Source: Salvelinus alpinus
Taxonomy: Eukaryota > Chordata > Actinopteri > Salmoniformes > Salmonidae
NCBI RefSeq assembly: GCF_045679555.1
Contig: NC_092087.1
Coordinates: 84,372,129 to 84,436,128, forward strand
DNA length: 64,000 nucleotides
Direction: 5' to 3'
The notes beneath the pieces are model-generated. The model saw nothing but the letters and a program-made list of their open reading frames with translations, ran no database searches and had not been told where the DNA came from. Positions 52,683-64,000 of the stretch are shown in pieces. Numbering within the stretch: the stretch's first letter is position 1; each line of letters starts with the position of its first letter. Both the position numbers and the translations under genes were made by a program.

Positions 52683-55046
52683 ATGTCATCATCTCTTCCC
52701 CGACCTCGTCATGTGATCTGGGAGACAGAGGAGCTGGTGGCCTACCTCCACCCCCAGCCCTGGACCCCAGGTAGATGCATATTCTTTACCACAATACCTA
52801 GCTCTGGTCCAGGGCCCGGTTTCCCAAAAGCATCTTAAGGCTAAGTTAATCGTTAGAACTTTCGTAGGAGCATCGTCAAATATCCAAGCTGTTTCCCTAA
52901 ACCATCGCTATTAACGCTGCACTTGAAAACGCTCATAATCTAACGCCTGCCTCAGACCACTCGTAGAACCTGTTTTTTCCCCCTCCTGTGTCACTTAATA
53001 TACAGAAAATCTCAACTAAACATAGAATCAAATGGTTGATCCATCTCTACGACCACTGATAACTTCAGAACAAAAGTTGACTACAAAGATGAAGTTGCCA
53101 ATGTCTTTGCAGTTGATACAAACAAGCCAAAGATAGCCTACTGTTTATAGCATATGTGTTTTCAATCAATGTGAGACAATATATCCACAGGAAAGTATAA
53201 TTCCATCAACTTTTCAAAGCGCAGGTAGTGCATTCAGATTCCTATCACCTGAAGCATGCGCAGAAACATGTAAACATGTGCAAGAGCTCGGCAAGTATGC
53301 ATGTGTCTCGTGCATGTATTTTTGTCTTGTGCTTATGCTTCAGGTGATAGGAATCTGAATGCACTACCTGCGCTTTGAAAGGTTGATGGAATTATACTTT
53401 CCTGTGGATATATACTTTCCTGTGGATATATTGTCTCATATACCGACCAAAAGGACCAACCACACAGACAACCAGTAAAGTACATTCAATTATAATTAGA
53501 ATGTTGAATAAAATTACGTCTTGTAGAAGTTGAGAGGAAACTGTCCTGATTCAAACGCTCATTTCTGCCCAACGTAGAATTCAATGTAATTCATCGTCGG
53601 GTTTCCAGCCAAGTAACACACCTCATGTCAATCCATTGCTTTTACATTTTATAATAGTCAGTTGCTACGCAACCACTGAACATGTACAGTGAACTGTGCA
53701 ATCCTATAGTATACTATCATCTACTATATCTTGCTGTCTGGCACCCTATCCCCTCTATAGTGCACTGCATAGGGTTCCATTTGGGACAATCTTTATCTTC
53801 ATATATGGAATATCAATCACAGGCACTACCATCCTGGAGCCGAAGACCCCCAGGGGCCCCGATGAGGAACCAAGCACAGCTCAAGGCAGTCTCTTCAGGC
53901 TGGGTGAGGGAGCCTACCTGAGGTTGCTGCTGGGGGCCAGGGAGGTGGGGGCCCTGCTGTGTGAGAGGCTGGGGGTGAAGAGATGTGCCCTGGTCTGCAG
54001 GCCCCACCCAGACAGTAACAGTCCACCCCAGGTCTGTTGTGTTTGTACTCTACTCTTTTCTACTTTACTATTATTCAACTCTATTCTACTTTACTCTTTT
54101 CTATTTTATTCTACTCTTTTAAATTCTGCTATCTCCTAAATTACTCTTATTCTATTCTGCTATTTTCTATTTTTACTTCATTCTTTTTTCTTCTACTCTA
54201 TTCTATTGTGTGTCTCATCTAGTTTTGAATAAAAACTGACAATATAATTTACGTTGATAAACAAAAACATTACATTTGTGTTTAGATAGCACCATAATTC
54301 TGTCCTCCTTTCTAGTATGAACAGGTAGCCTAGTAATAGTCCCTGTTATTGACTCACAGATCCGGGTGCTGCCGCTACACGGCCTTGACAGTGAGTGGCG
54401 CCCCCACCTGGCGGGAGATGAGCACTACACCCACCACGACCCCGGCTACGTCACCTCTAAAAGCGGCCCTCGATGGACTGACACGTCCCTCCAGGAGATC
54501 CAGGCTGAGATCCAGGCCCAGCTCCCTTCCCCCAATGCCCTACCAAACCTCACCTTCCTGGGGGAAGACCCATCGCACCCCGGCCTCTTCTCCCGGATTG
54601 TCCGTGGAGAGGAGCAGCAGTGGAGGGTGTGGGAGGATGAGGGACACGTGGCATTCCTCACCCCCTTCCCCAATGCCCCCGGCATCACCGTACTGGTCCC
54701 CCGTCGACCTCTGACCTCGGATATATTTAGACTCGAAGAGGCAGATTATACGAGTTTGGTACTGGCAACCCAGAAGGTGGCCAGGGTTTTGGAAGAGGGT
54801 CTCGGAGCTTGGGGGGTGGGGTTGATATTCGAGGGGTTTGAGATTGACTACGCTCATGCTAAATTGATACCTCTGCTCTCTCCGCCCTCCTCTCACCAGG
54901 TTGATGGGGGCTCCACCACCACCACTGGCTCTCCACCTCCTCAGGCCCAGTTTAGTGCCACCTATCCTGGGTTTGTGACCTCGGAGGATGGCCCTGAGGC
55001 CAGCCTGGAGTGTTTGAAGGAGTTACAGGCCAAAATCACACAGTAA
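52683..55046 (+). CDS. Tandem HIT-domain protein with altered histidine triads
   Basis: Coding exons 52683-52770, 53823-54031 and 54360-55046, phases 1 and 0, 327 aa. The acceptor lies one base before the ATG, so a 5' non-coding exon must exist. Residues ~176-315 form a HIT fold: 'LFSRIVRGEEQQWRVWEDEG', 'APGITVLVPRRPL', an helix, then 'FEGFEIDYAHAKLIPLL', where the usual H-x-H-x-H appears as Y-A-H-A-K (middle, nucleophile-position His265 kept). Residues ~8-150 repeat the same plan ('HVIWETEELVAYL', 'TPGTTILEPKTP', 'PPQIRVLPLHGL'), with Gln99 where the catalytic His would be. Each copy ends in a similar tail ('DPGYVTSKSGPRWTD', 'YPGFVTSEDGPEASL'). HIT proteins hydrolyse or transfer nucleotides; activity here is uncertain. 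I do not recognise a named vertebrate gene. Confidence 0.8.
52811..53000. repeat. Dispersed repeat fragment in HIT gene intron 1
   Basis: 'GGGCCCGGTTTCCCAAAAGC' and 'ATCTTAAGGCTAAGTTAATC' resemble one end of a common salmonid palindromic element; the second end is not visible. Confidence 0.4.
53173..53437. repeat. Near-perfect 85-bp inverted repeat (foldback)
   Basis: Left arm 53173-53257 and right arm 53335-53437 are inverted copies with one mismatch, apart from an 18-base direct duplication ('ACTTTCCTGTGGATATAT') inside the right arm. The spacer is about 77 bases. Confidence 0.9.
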
Positions 55047-55432
55047 TGATCATGTAATTAATGACTATTACTAGGCTACTAGGCTACATTGACATGTTAT
55101 GAAATATGTATGTAATTGCATATTATGAACGACCTGAAACTGGGTGATTATAGTATTGATGTATTGCACTTGACTACATACATTCCAATTGCATTATTGG
55201 TTGACTTGGTAATGGGATAGCTTTTTTTCAATACTAAGCCTGTTGATTCATGTACATACTGATTTGGTATACCAAATTCTATAGATGTTTCTGTAATTCA
55301 TTTTATTATCAACTTGAAATAGGACAACAATCAAGAGCTTTATTTGATAAACATGGTACGGTCAGGTTTTTAGACATATCCTTTGAAAAGTACTTAACAG
55401 TAGCATGGAAAAATACATGATTGTTTGATCAA

Positions 55433-55438
55433 AATAAA
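55433..55438 (+). terminator. Candidate poly(A) signal of the tandem-HIT gene
   Basis: AATAAA about 390 bases beyond the stop; no nearer canonical signal is seen. Confidence 0.5.
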
Positions 55439-55439
55439 C

Positions 55440-56035
55440 ATTTGATTTCTATTACGTTTTGTAAAGTTTATTTTCAGATGATATTAGTAAGAGCACAACA
55501 GGCTGAGAAAATGCAAAGAAATTAACCGCCATCTTTCATTGTCAAATGTTACTATACATATGTCATTACTCATTATCCCTCTAATTGTATTAAATTAGTA
55601 CAAACGACCATGAAACCAAGCACCTTCATATAGGGCTAGTTCACCCAAATTACAAAATGAAGTATTAGATTCCTTCAAAAGTTTACATTTGAAACAAATG
55701 TCAGCTAGACATTTTTTTTCTTACCCTGTAAGCAATGTAATTTAGTGAACTATCCATTTAATCATTATATTACATATGCTTCAGTCATATCATTGAATCA
55801 TCATCACCCAGCGTTTTCTCTCTCAATTATGTTTTGCGGGATCTATTTACAGAGTTCAGCGCTCACAACACATCTGCATATTCCCCTAACGAGGTCTTAA
55901 GATCTCTGCCTAACAAGGCTTCTAATTGGTCCCTCAGTGTTTCAATTAAGAGGTTGAATTAATGAGCAGATAAGTGGTTAATTAGCGGGTTATAAACAGG
56001 GCATTACCCGAGGCTATCGTTATACAAAGACTGAG
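55440..56035. other. Intergenic, nothing recognised
   Basis: AT-rich unique sequence without coding frames or known repeats. Confidence 0.5.
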
Positions 56036-57180
56036 GCCGCATCTCAATACTCTTCATGGTTACTAGAGAAACAGAAAGACTGGGGCTTCATCTCAATACT
56101 CTTCATGGTTACTAGAGAAACAGAAAGACTGGGGCTTCATCTCAATACTCTTTCCATGGTTACTAGAGAAACAGAAAGATGGGCTTCATCTCAATACTCT
56201 TTCCATGGTTACTAGAGAAACAGAAAGACTGGGGCTTCATCTCAATACTCTTCATGGTTACTAGAGAAACAGAAAGACTGGGGCTTCATCTCAATACTCT
56301 TTCCATGGTTACTAGAGAAACAGAAAGATGGGCTTCATCTCAATACTCTTCATGGTTACTAGAGAAACAGAAAGACTGGGTCTTCATCTCAATACTCTTC
56401 ATGGTTACTAGAGAAACAGAAAGAGTGGGGCTTCATCTCAATACTCTTTCCATGGTTACTAGAGAAACAGAAAGACTGGGGCTTCATCTCAATACTCTTC
56501 ATGGTTACTAGAGAAACAGAAAGACTGGGGCTTCATCTCAATACTCTTTCCATGGTTACTAGAGAAACAAAAAGAGTGGGGCTTCATCTCAATACTTGTT
56601 CTATTGTTACTAGAGAAACAGAAAGACTGGGGCTTCATCTCAATACTCTTCATGGTTACTAGAGAAACAAAAAGACTGGGTCTTCATCTCAATACTCTTT
56701 CCATGGTTACTAGAGAAACAGAAAGACTGGGGCTTCATCTCAATACTCTTCATGGTTACTAGAGAAACAGAAAGACTGGGGCTTCCTCTCAATACTCTTC
56801 ATGGTTACTAGAGAAACAGAAAGAGTGGGGCTTCCTCTCAATACTCGTTCTATTGTTACTAGAGAAACAGAAAGACTGGGGCTTCATCTCAATACTCTTC
56901 ATGGTTACTAGAGAAACAGAAAGAGTGGGGCTTCATCTCAATACTCTTTCCATGGTTACTAGAGAAACAGAAAGACTGGGGCTTCATCTCAATACTCTTC
57001 ATGGTTACTAGAGAAACAGAAAGACTGGGGCTTCATCTCAATACTCTTTCCATGGTTACTAGAGAAACAGAAAGAGTGGGGCTTCATCTCAATACTCTTT
57101 CCATGGTTACCAGAGAAACAGAAAGACTGGGGCTTCATCTCAATACTCTTTCCATGGTTACTAGAGAAACAGAAAGATAG
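56036..57180. repeat. ~50-bp minisatellite, about 23 copies
   Basis: Unit 'GGTTACTAGAGAAACAGAAA' plus 'GACTGGGGCTTCATCTCAAT' and 'ACTCTTCAT' or 'ACTCTTTCCAT'. Unit length alternates between about 48 and 51 through TT-CC and GG indels. A relic 'GCTTCATCTCGATACTCT' near 57252 marks the worn right edge. Confidence 0.95.
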
Positions 57181-57598
57181 TTAAGGATAGGATTGAGGGA
57201 GGGGAAGCTGATCCTAGATCTTTACCTAGGGGAAACTTCAACCCGGCGCATGGCTTCATCTCGATACTCTGTCATTGCTTCCTTTCTTTCAGTACCCCAA
57301 ACAGGTGAAAGGGCTTAAAAGACATGTCAACCTTTGACAACAAACATAATCTTGAAGGCAATATTATTAGGGTCGCTTTCATTAATGAACACATATCAAA
57401 ACTTTTTGCAACTGAAAACTTAAGAAAGCGTTTCTTATTGGACAAGTTCATGATAGTCGTTTTTTGTTTCAGTACATTTTCTTCCGTTTGGTGCTTAATA
57501 AACATGACACAGGTCTACCTCCCGATAACAACCCAGGATTGTATAGAGACAGTGTTTCTCTACACTTTTATCACAGTCTTAGGAAGGGAAGATGGCGT

Positions 57599-58390
57599 CT
57601 AACTCTGAGCAGCGGGGAAACGCTGACACGGCAGCTTGGGCAGTTTCCTGGTCCGGATGAGATAACACAGAGGCTGAATGAAACTGCTCATAGAGAGCAC
57701 CGTGTAGACCACGCAGGTCAGTGGTGAGTAGGGCTGCAACGTTTTGATATAGAACCTTAACACAAAGTCAACCAGAGGTTGAATGTAGTGAATGCTAATC
57801 AACACAAAAACAGTCAGCACTTTTTAAAGGCCTGCTTTTTTGATTGGGTGGAACTCCTGTCTGCTTGGACCTGATTTGCTCAGGGACTTAAGGACCAGTA
57901 TGTTGCAGTTTGAGGTGATCGCCATGGCAACGAGGAGGAGGCTCATGATGACCATCCACTTGCGTTCGGCATTCGCAAACTTCAGCGAGAGGCAGTATGA
58001 AGTGGCTAGGGAACACGTCGAAAAACACAGACAGATGAAACTTGGGCTTCTTGATTTTCAGAAGGAACAGTGGGTGACACACAGCGAGGTAGCTGTCCAC
58101 ACATAGACAACATAGCAAAATGATCAAGTCATTTCACATGCCATGGAATGTATTAATCTTTGGTGAAAGTTCCGTTAGAGTGTAAAGAGAGAGAGAGAGA
58201 GAGCGTGTGTGTGTCTCCTAGTGTGTGTGTGTTTACCCAGGAGGGAGCATAGAAACAGATCATGGCCCGGGAGACCCATGATGGGAACCATGGCGACCAA
58301 GAGGAGGATGTAGAGGGTGTAATGGTCGAAGGCAACTTCTTCTGTGGTGTTGTAGGAGGAGTGGCTGGAATTGAGAGTCAGGTTGTTCAT
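57599..58390 (-). pseudogene. Broken class A GPCR
   Basis: Three minus-strand pieces in receptor order. 58237-58390 is a start exon 'MNNLTLNSSHSSYNTTEE' with N-glycosylation sites and a first membrane segment ('YILLLVAMVPIMGLPG'), ending in donor GTAAAC. About 57888-58127 has 'LLCCLCVDSYLAVCHPLFLL', a DRY-like end of TM3. 57599-57820 has 'LTVFVLISIHYIQPLVDF' (TM6) and 'FIQPLCYLIRTRKLPK' (TM7). The TM2 to early TM3 segment is absent, there is a frameshift near 57960 and a stop before TM6. A chemoattractant- or nucleotide-type receptor is possible; subfamily not assignable. Confidence 0.65.
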
Positions 58391-60016
58391 GGTGATGGTA
58401 GTGATGATGATGATGAGGACTCCTTATAATGCTGTCTCTGGGAGTATAGATGGGTCAGGTTGTCCATGGTGATGATGAGGATGATGATGAGGACTCCTTA
58501 TAATGCTGTCTCTGGGAGTATAGATGGGTCAGGTTGTCCTTGGTGATGATGATGATGATGATGATGATGAGGACTCCTTATAATGCTGTCTCTGGGAGTA
58601 TAGATGGGTCAGGTTGTCCTTGGTGAGGGTGGTGATGATGATGATGATGAGGACTCCTTATAATGCTGTCTATGGGAGTAGAGATGGGTCAGGTTGTCCA
58701 TGGTGATGGTGATGATGATGATGATGAGGATTCCTTATAATGCTGTCTCTGGGAGTATAGATGGGTCAGGTTGTCCTTGGTGAGGGTGGTGATGATGATG
58801 ATGATGATGAGGACTCCTTATAATGCTGTCTATGGGAGTATAGATGGGTCAGGTTGTCCTTGGTGAGGGTGGTGATGATGATGATGATGAGGACTCCTTA
58901 TAATGCTGTCTCTGGGAGTATAGATGGGTCAGGTTGTCCTTGGTGAGGGTGGTGATGATGATGATGATGAGGACTCCTTATAATGCTGTCTCTGGGAGTA
59001 TAGATGGGTCAGGTTGTCCTTGGTGAGGGTGGTGATGATGATGATGATGAGGACTCCTTATAATGCTGTCTCTGGGAGTATAGATGGGTCAGGTTGTCCT
59101 TGGTGAGGGTGGTGATGATGATGATGATGAGGACTCCTTATAATGCTGTCTCTGGGAGTATAGATGGGTCAGGTTGTTCATGGTGATGGTGAGGATGATG
59201 ATGAGGACTCCTTATAACGCTGTCTCTGGGAGTATAGATGGGTCAGGTTGTCCTTGGTGAGGTGGTGAGGATGATGATGATGATGATGAGGACTCCTTAT
59301 AATGCTGTCTCTGGGAGTAGAGATGGGTCAGGTTGTCCTTGGTGATGATGAGGATGATGATGATGATGATGATGAGGACTCCTTATAATGCTGTCTCTGG
59401 GAGTAGAGATGGGTCAGGTTGTCCTTGGTGATGATGATGATGATGATGATGAGGACTCCTTATAATGCTGTCTCTGGGAGTATAGATGGGTCAGGCTGTC
59501 CATGGTGATGATGATGATGATGAGGACTCCTTATAATGCTGTCTCGGGAGTATAGATGGGTCAGGCTGTCCATGGTGATGATGATGATGATGATGATAAG
59601 GACTCCTTATAATGCTGTCTCTGGGAGTATAGATGGGTCAGGTTGTCCTTGGTGATGATGATGATGATGATGATGATAAGGACTCCTTATAATGCTGTCT
59701 CTGGGAGTATAGATGGGTCAGGCTGTCCATGGTGATGATGATGATGATGATGATGAGGACTCCTTATAATGCTGTCTCTGGGAGTATAGATGGGTCAGGC
59801 TGTCCATGGTGATGATGATGATGACTCCTTATAATGCTGTCTCGGGAGTATAGATGGGTCAGGCTGTCCATGGTGATGATGATGATGATGATGATGAGGA
59901 CTCCTTATAATGCTGTCTCTGGGAGTATAGATGGGTCAGGCTGTCCATGGTGATGATGATGATGATGAGGACTCCTTATAATGCTGTCTCGGGAGTATAG
60001 ATGGGTCAGGTTGTCC

Positions 60017-60050
<34 letters not shown>

Positions 60051-60345
60051 GGACTCCTTATAATGCTGTCTCGGGAGTATAGATGGGTCAGGTTGTCCAT
60101 GGTGATGATGATGATGATGATGATGATAAGGACTCCTTATAATGCTGTCTCGGGAGTATAGATGGGTCAGGTTGTCCATGGTGATGATGATGATGATGAT
60201 GATGAGGACTCCTTATAATGCTGTCTCGGGAGTATAGATGGGTCAGGTTGTCCATGGTGATGATGTGATGATGATGATGATGATGATGATGAGGACTCCT
60301 TATAATGCTGTCTCGGGAGTATAGATGGGTCAGGTTGTCCATGGT
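58382..60345. repeat. ~75-90-bp compound minisatellite with embedded (GAT)n, about 25 copies
   Basis: Each unit has 'AGGACTCCTTATAATGCTGT', 'GGGAGTATAGATGGGTCAGG', 'TTGTCCATGGTGATGATG' and a variable (GAT)n run, which accounts for length changes. On the minus strand each unit reads an ATG in CACCATGG context followed by codons for Asp-Asn-Leu-Thr, matching the GPCR start Met-Asn-Asn-Leu-Thr directly to the left. Units towards the left favour TCCTTGG, those at the right TCCATGG. Confidence 0.95.
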
Positions 60346-60651
60346 GATGAGTGCTCTCTCTGTACACAGACCTATAGACCTACATCTGGTCATACACAAT
60401 AACACCCCTGGCATTGTAATGGTGTTTCGATGTTCCATAACATTAAATTCTATCTATTCAAATCAGTGAGGAATCCGTTAGTTCCAAGAACTGGTGTAAT
60501 TCCAATGACCCTCAAAACAAATCAAATTGTATTGGTCACATACACATATTTAGCAGATGTTATGGCGGGTGTAGCTCATGCTTGTGTTCCTCATGTTTAG
60601 TATGATGTAACTCCCAAACCTGGATAAAACATGTCATAATGTATATATATA

Positions 60652-62172
<1,521 letters not shown>

Positions 62173-62391
62173 TGTATATATATACACACACACACAGTAC
62201 CAGTCCACAGTTGGGACACACCTACATTGTATAATAATAGTGAAGACATCAAAACTACGAAACACCACATATGGAATCATGTAGTAACCACAAAAGTGTT
62301 AAACAAATCTACATATATTTTATATTTGAGATTCTACAAAGTAGCCACCCTTTGCCTTAATGACAGCTTTGCACTCTCTTGGCATTCTCTG

Positions 62392-62776
62392 TCACGTTGA
62401 AATGAGTAGACCAAGGCGCAGCGTCCGTAAAGTTCCACATAATTTTAATAAACCGAAACTCACTGACCAAAACAACAAACACCAAACCAAACCAAACCAA
62501 ACCAAACCAAACCAAACCAAACCAAACCAAACCAAACCAAACACTACTGTTGTGCACTCAGGCAACTAAATGTAGACAAGATCCCACAAATAACCATGGG
62601 GAAATGGCTACCTAAATATGATCCCCAATCAGAGACAATGATAAACAGCTGCCTCTGATTGGGAACCCTATCAGGCCACCATAGACATACAAATTCACCT
62701 AGATGACCCACCCAAGTCACTATCACGCCCCAACCAACACAGAGAATTAACAGCTTACTATGGTCAGGGCGTGACA
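62392..62776. mobile_element. ~385-bp element with GTCACG ends inserted in the Tc1 copy
   Basis: Starts 'GTCACGTTGAAATGAG' and ends 'GGTCAGGGCGTGA'. The host sequence CATTCTCT is present on both sides (8-base direct repeat, or ATTCTCT if the last C belongs to the element), and the host reads 'GGCATTCTCTCAACC' without it. It contains a pentanucleotide (ACCAA)n array at 62481-62541. No coding capacity; class not assigned. Confidence 0.75.
62481..62541. repeat. (AAACC)n microsatellite
   Basis: About 12 perfect AAACC units inside the 62392-62776 insertion. Confidence 0.95.
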
Positions 62777-63896
62777 TTCTCTCAACCGGCTTCATGAGGT
62801 AGTCACCTGGAATGCATTTTAATTAACAGTTGTGTTTTGTTAAAAGGAAATGTGTGGACTTTCTATCCTTCTTAATGCATTTAAGCCAGTCAGTTGTGTT
62901 GTGACAAGGTAGGGGTGGTACACAAAAGATAGCCCATTTAGTAAAAAAACAAGTCCATATTATGGCAAGAACAGCTCAAATAAGCTAAGAGAAACACAGT
63001 CCATCATTACTTTAAGACGTGAAGGTCAGTCAATCAGAAAATGTCAAGAACTTTGAAAGTTTCTTCAAGTGCAGTCGCAAAAACCATCAATTGCTATGAT
63101 GAAACTGGCACTCATGAGGACCGCCACAGGAAAGGAAGACCCAGAGTTACCTCTACTGCAGAGGATAAGTTCATTAGAGTTCAAGTAACAGACACTTCTC
63201 AATATCAACTGTTCAGAGGAGAGGAGGCCTTCATGGTTGAATTGCTGCAAAGAAACCACTACTAAAGGACACCAATAATAAGAAGAGACTTGATTGGGCC
63301 AAGAAACACGAGCAATGGACATTAGACAGGTGGAAATCTGTCCTTTGGTCTGATGAGTCCAAATGAGAGATTTTTGATCCAACCGCATGTCTTTGAGAGA
63401 CGCAGAGTAGGTAAACGGATGATCTCTGCATGTGTGGTTCCCACCGTGAAGCATGGAGGACGAGGTGTGATGGTGTGGGGGTGCTTTGCTGGTGACACTG
63501 TCAGTGATTTATTTAGAATTCAAGGCACACTTAAACAGAATGGCTACCACAGCATTCTGGGGTGATACGCCATCCCATCTGGTTTGCGATTAGGGGGACT
63601 ATCATTTGTTTTTCAACAGGACAATGACCCAACACACCTCCAGGCTGTGTAATGGCTATTTGAACAAGGAGAGTGATGGAGTGCTGCATGGAGACCTGGC
63701 CTCCACAATCACCCAATCTCAAACCAATTGAGATGGTTTGGGATGAGTTGGACTGCAGAATGAAGGAAAAGCAGCCAACAAGTGCTCAGCATATGTGGGA
63801 ACTCCTTCAAGACTGTTGGAAAAGCATTCCAGGTGAAGCTGGTTGAGAGAATGTTAAGAGTGTGCAAAGCTGTCATCAAGGCAAAGGGTGGCTGTC

Positions 63897-64000
63897 ACGG
63901 TCATTTGTAGAATTAACGGACCAAAGCGCAGCGTGCATAGAGTTCCACATGTTTAATTAAAGAAACTCACCAAAACAATACATAACAAAAACAAAACGTG
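63897..64000. mobile_element. Second copy of the GTCACG-ended element, cut by the window end
   Basis: Starts 'GTCACGGTCATTTGTAGAAT' and shares 'AAAGCGCAGCGTGCATAGAG' and 'TTCCACATG' with 62392 onward. It enters the same Tc1 host copy at 'AAGGGTGGCT'. Confidence 0.75.

Larger units (their letters stand above)
62195..64000 (+). mobile_element. Tc1-like transposon interrupted twice, runs off the window
   Basis: Starts 'CAGTACCAGTCCACAGTTGG' after a CA run. Plus-strand pieces encode a Tc1 transposase: '[20 protein letters not shown]' (63065) and '[20 protein letters not shown]' (63430), with 'FQQDNDPTHLQAV' like sequence near 63615. It is broken by several stops and gaps. Two insertions of one short family lie at 62392-62776 and from 63897 to the end; the right terminus is outside the window. 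Confidence 0.85.

Noticed and set aside
56179-56511. 110-codon open frame
   Set aside because: Lies wholly in the ~50-bp minisatellite and encodes only its translated unit.
60088-60438. Poly-histidine protein on the minus strand
   Set aside because: The His runs are (GAT)n read on the other strand within a minisatellite; the Met-Asp-Asn-Leu-Thr blocks are repeat units, not a protein family.

Overview
The window looks like nuclear DNA of a salmonid fish (trout, salmon or charr type). It carries salmonid-type tRNA-derived SINEs with the 'CTCTGGATAAGAGCG' tail, several Tc1-like transposons including one of the Sleeping Beauty type, hAT and palindromic MITE-like families, many long minisatellites, and vertebrate genes with GT-AG introns. 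No gene is bacterial or viral, and I saw no retroviral or LTR element that I could support.

Layout. 1-5.3 kb is repeats and simple sequence. On the minus strand at 5.36-9.47 kb lies mpst (3-mercaptopyruvate sulfurtransferase, two coding exons, intron filled with a 39-bp minisatellite). Head-to-head with it on the plus strand is rps19bp1/AROS (10.18-15.92 kb, four coding exons, a 33-bp minisatellite in intron 1). 16-19.4 kb is a nest of DNA elements. 19.4-38.6 kb is a tandem cluster of apolipoprotein-L-like genes: a decayed copy A, an intact 13-exon copy B (23.17-34.14 kb, 534 aa predicted) and a truncated copy C, loaded with Tc1, hAT-like, SINE and MITE insertions. 40.48-45.8 kb is atf4, with TATA promoter, a three-codon uORF1, a second uORF that is spliced across intron 1 and overlaps the main start, and two coding exons (462 aa). 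46-52.5 kb has no gene I can support, only SINEs, microsatellites and a 40-bp minisatellite. 52.68-55.05 kb is a three-exon gene for an unusual tandem HIT-domain protein (327 aa). 56-57.2 kb is a ~50-bp minisatellite. 57.6-58.4 kb is a broken class A GPCR on the minus strand; its start region appears to have been amplified into the adjoining 58.4-60.35 kb minisatellite. 60.65 kb to the end is two decayed Tc1-like transposons, the second interrupted by two copies of one short element family.

Gene relations. The set MPST, APOL, RPS19BP1 and ATF4 matches genes that in human lie on 22q12.3-q13.1, so this is a conserved vertebrate neighbourhood. MPST (sulfur transfer, H2S metabolism), ATF4 (integrated stress response) and AROS (SIRT1 and ribosome biogenesis) are all stress or metabolism linked, but the sequence shows no direct co-regulation beyond the shared mpst/rps19bp1 intergenic region. 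Coding exons and splice phases were worked out by eye; all multi-exon genes called intact have consistent phases.
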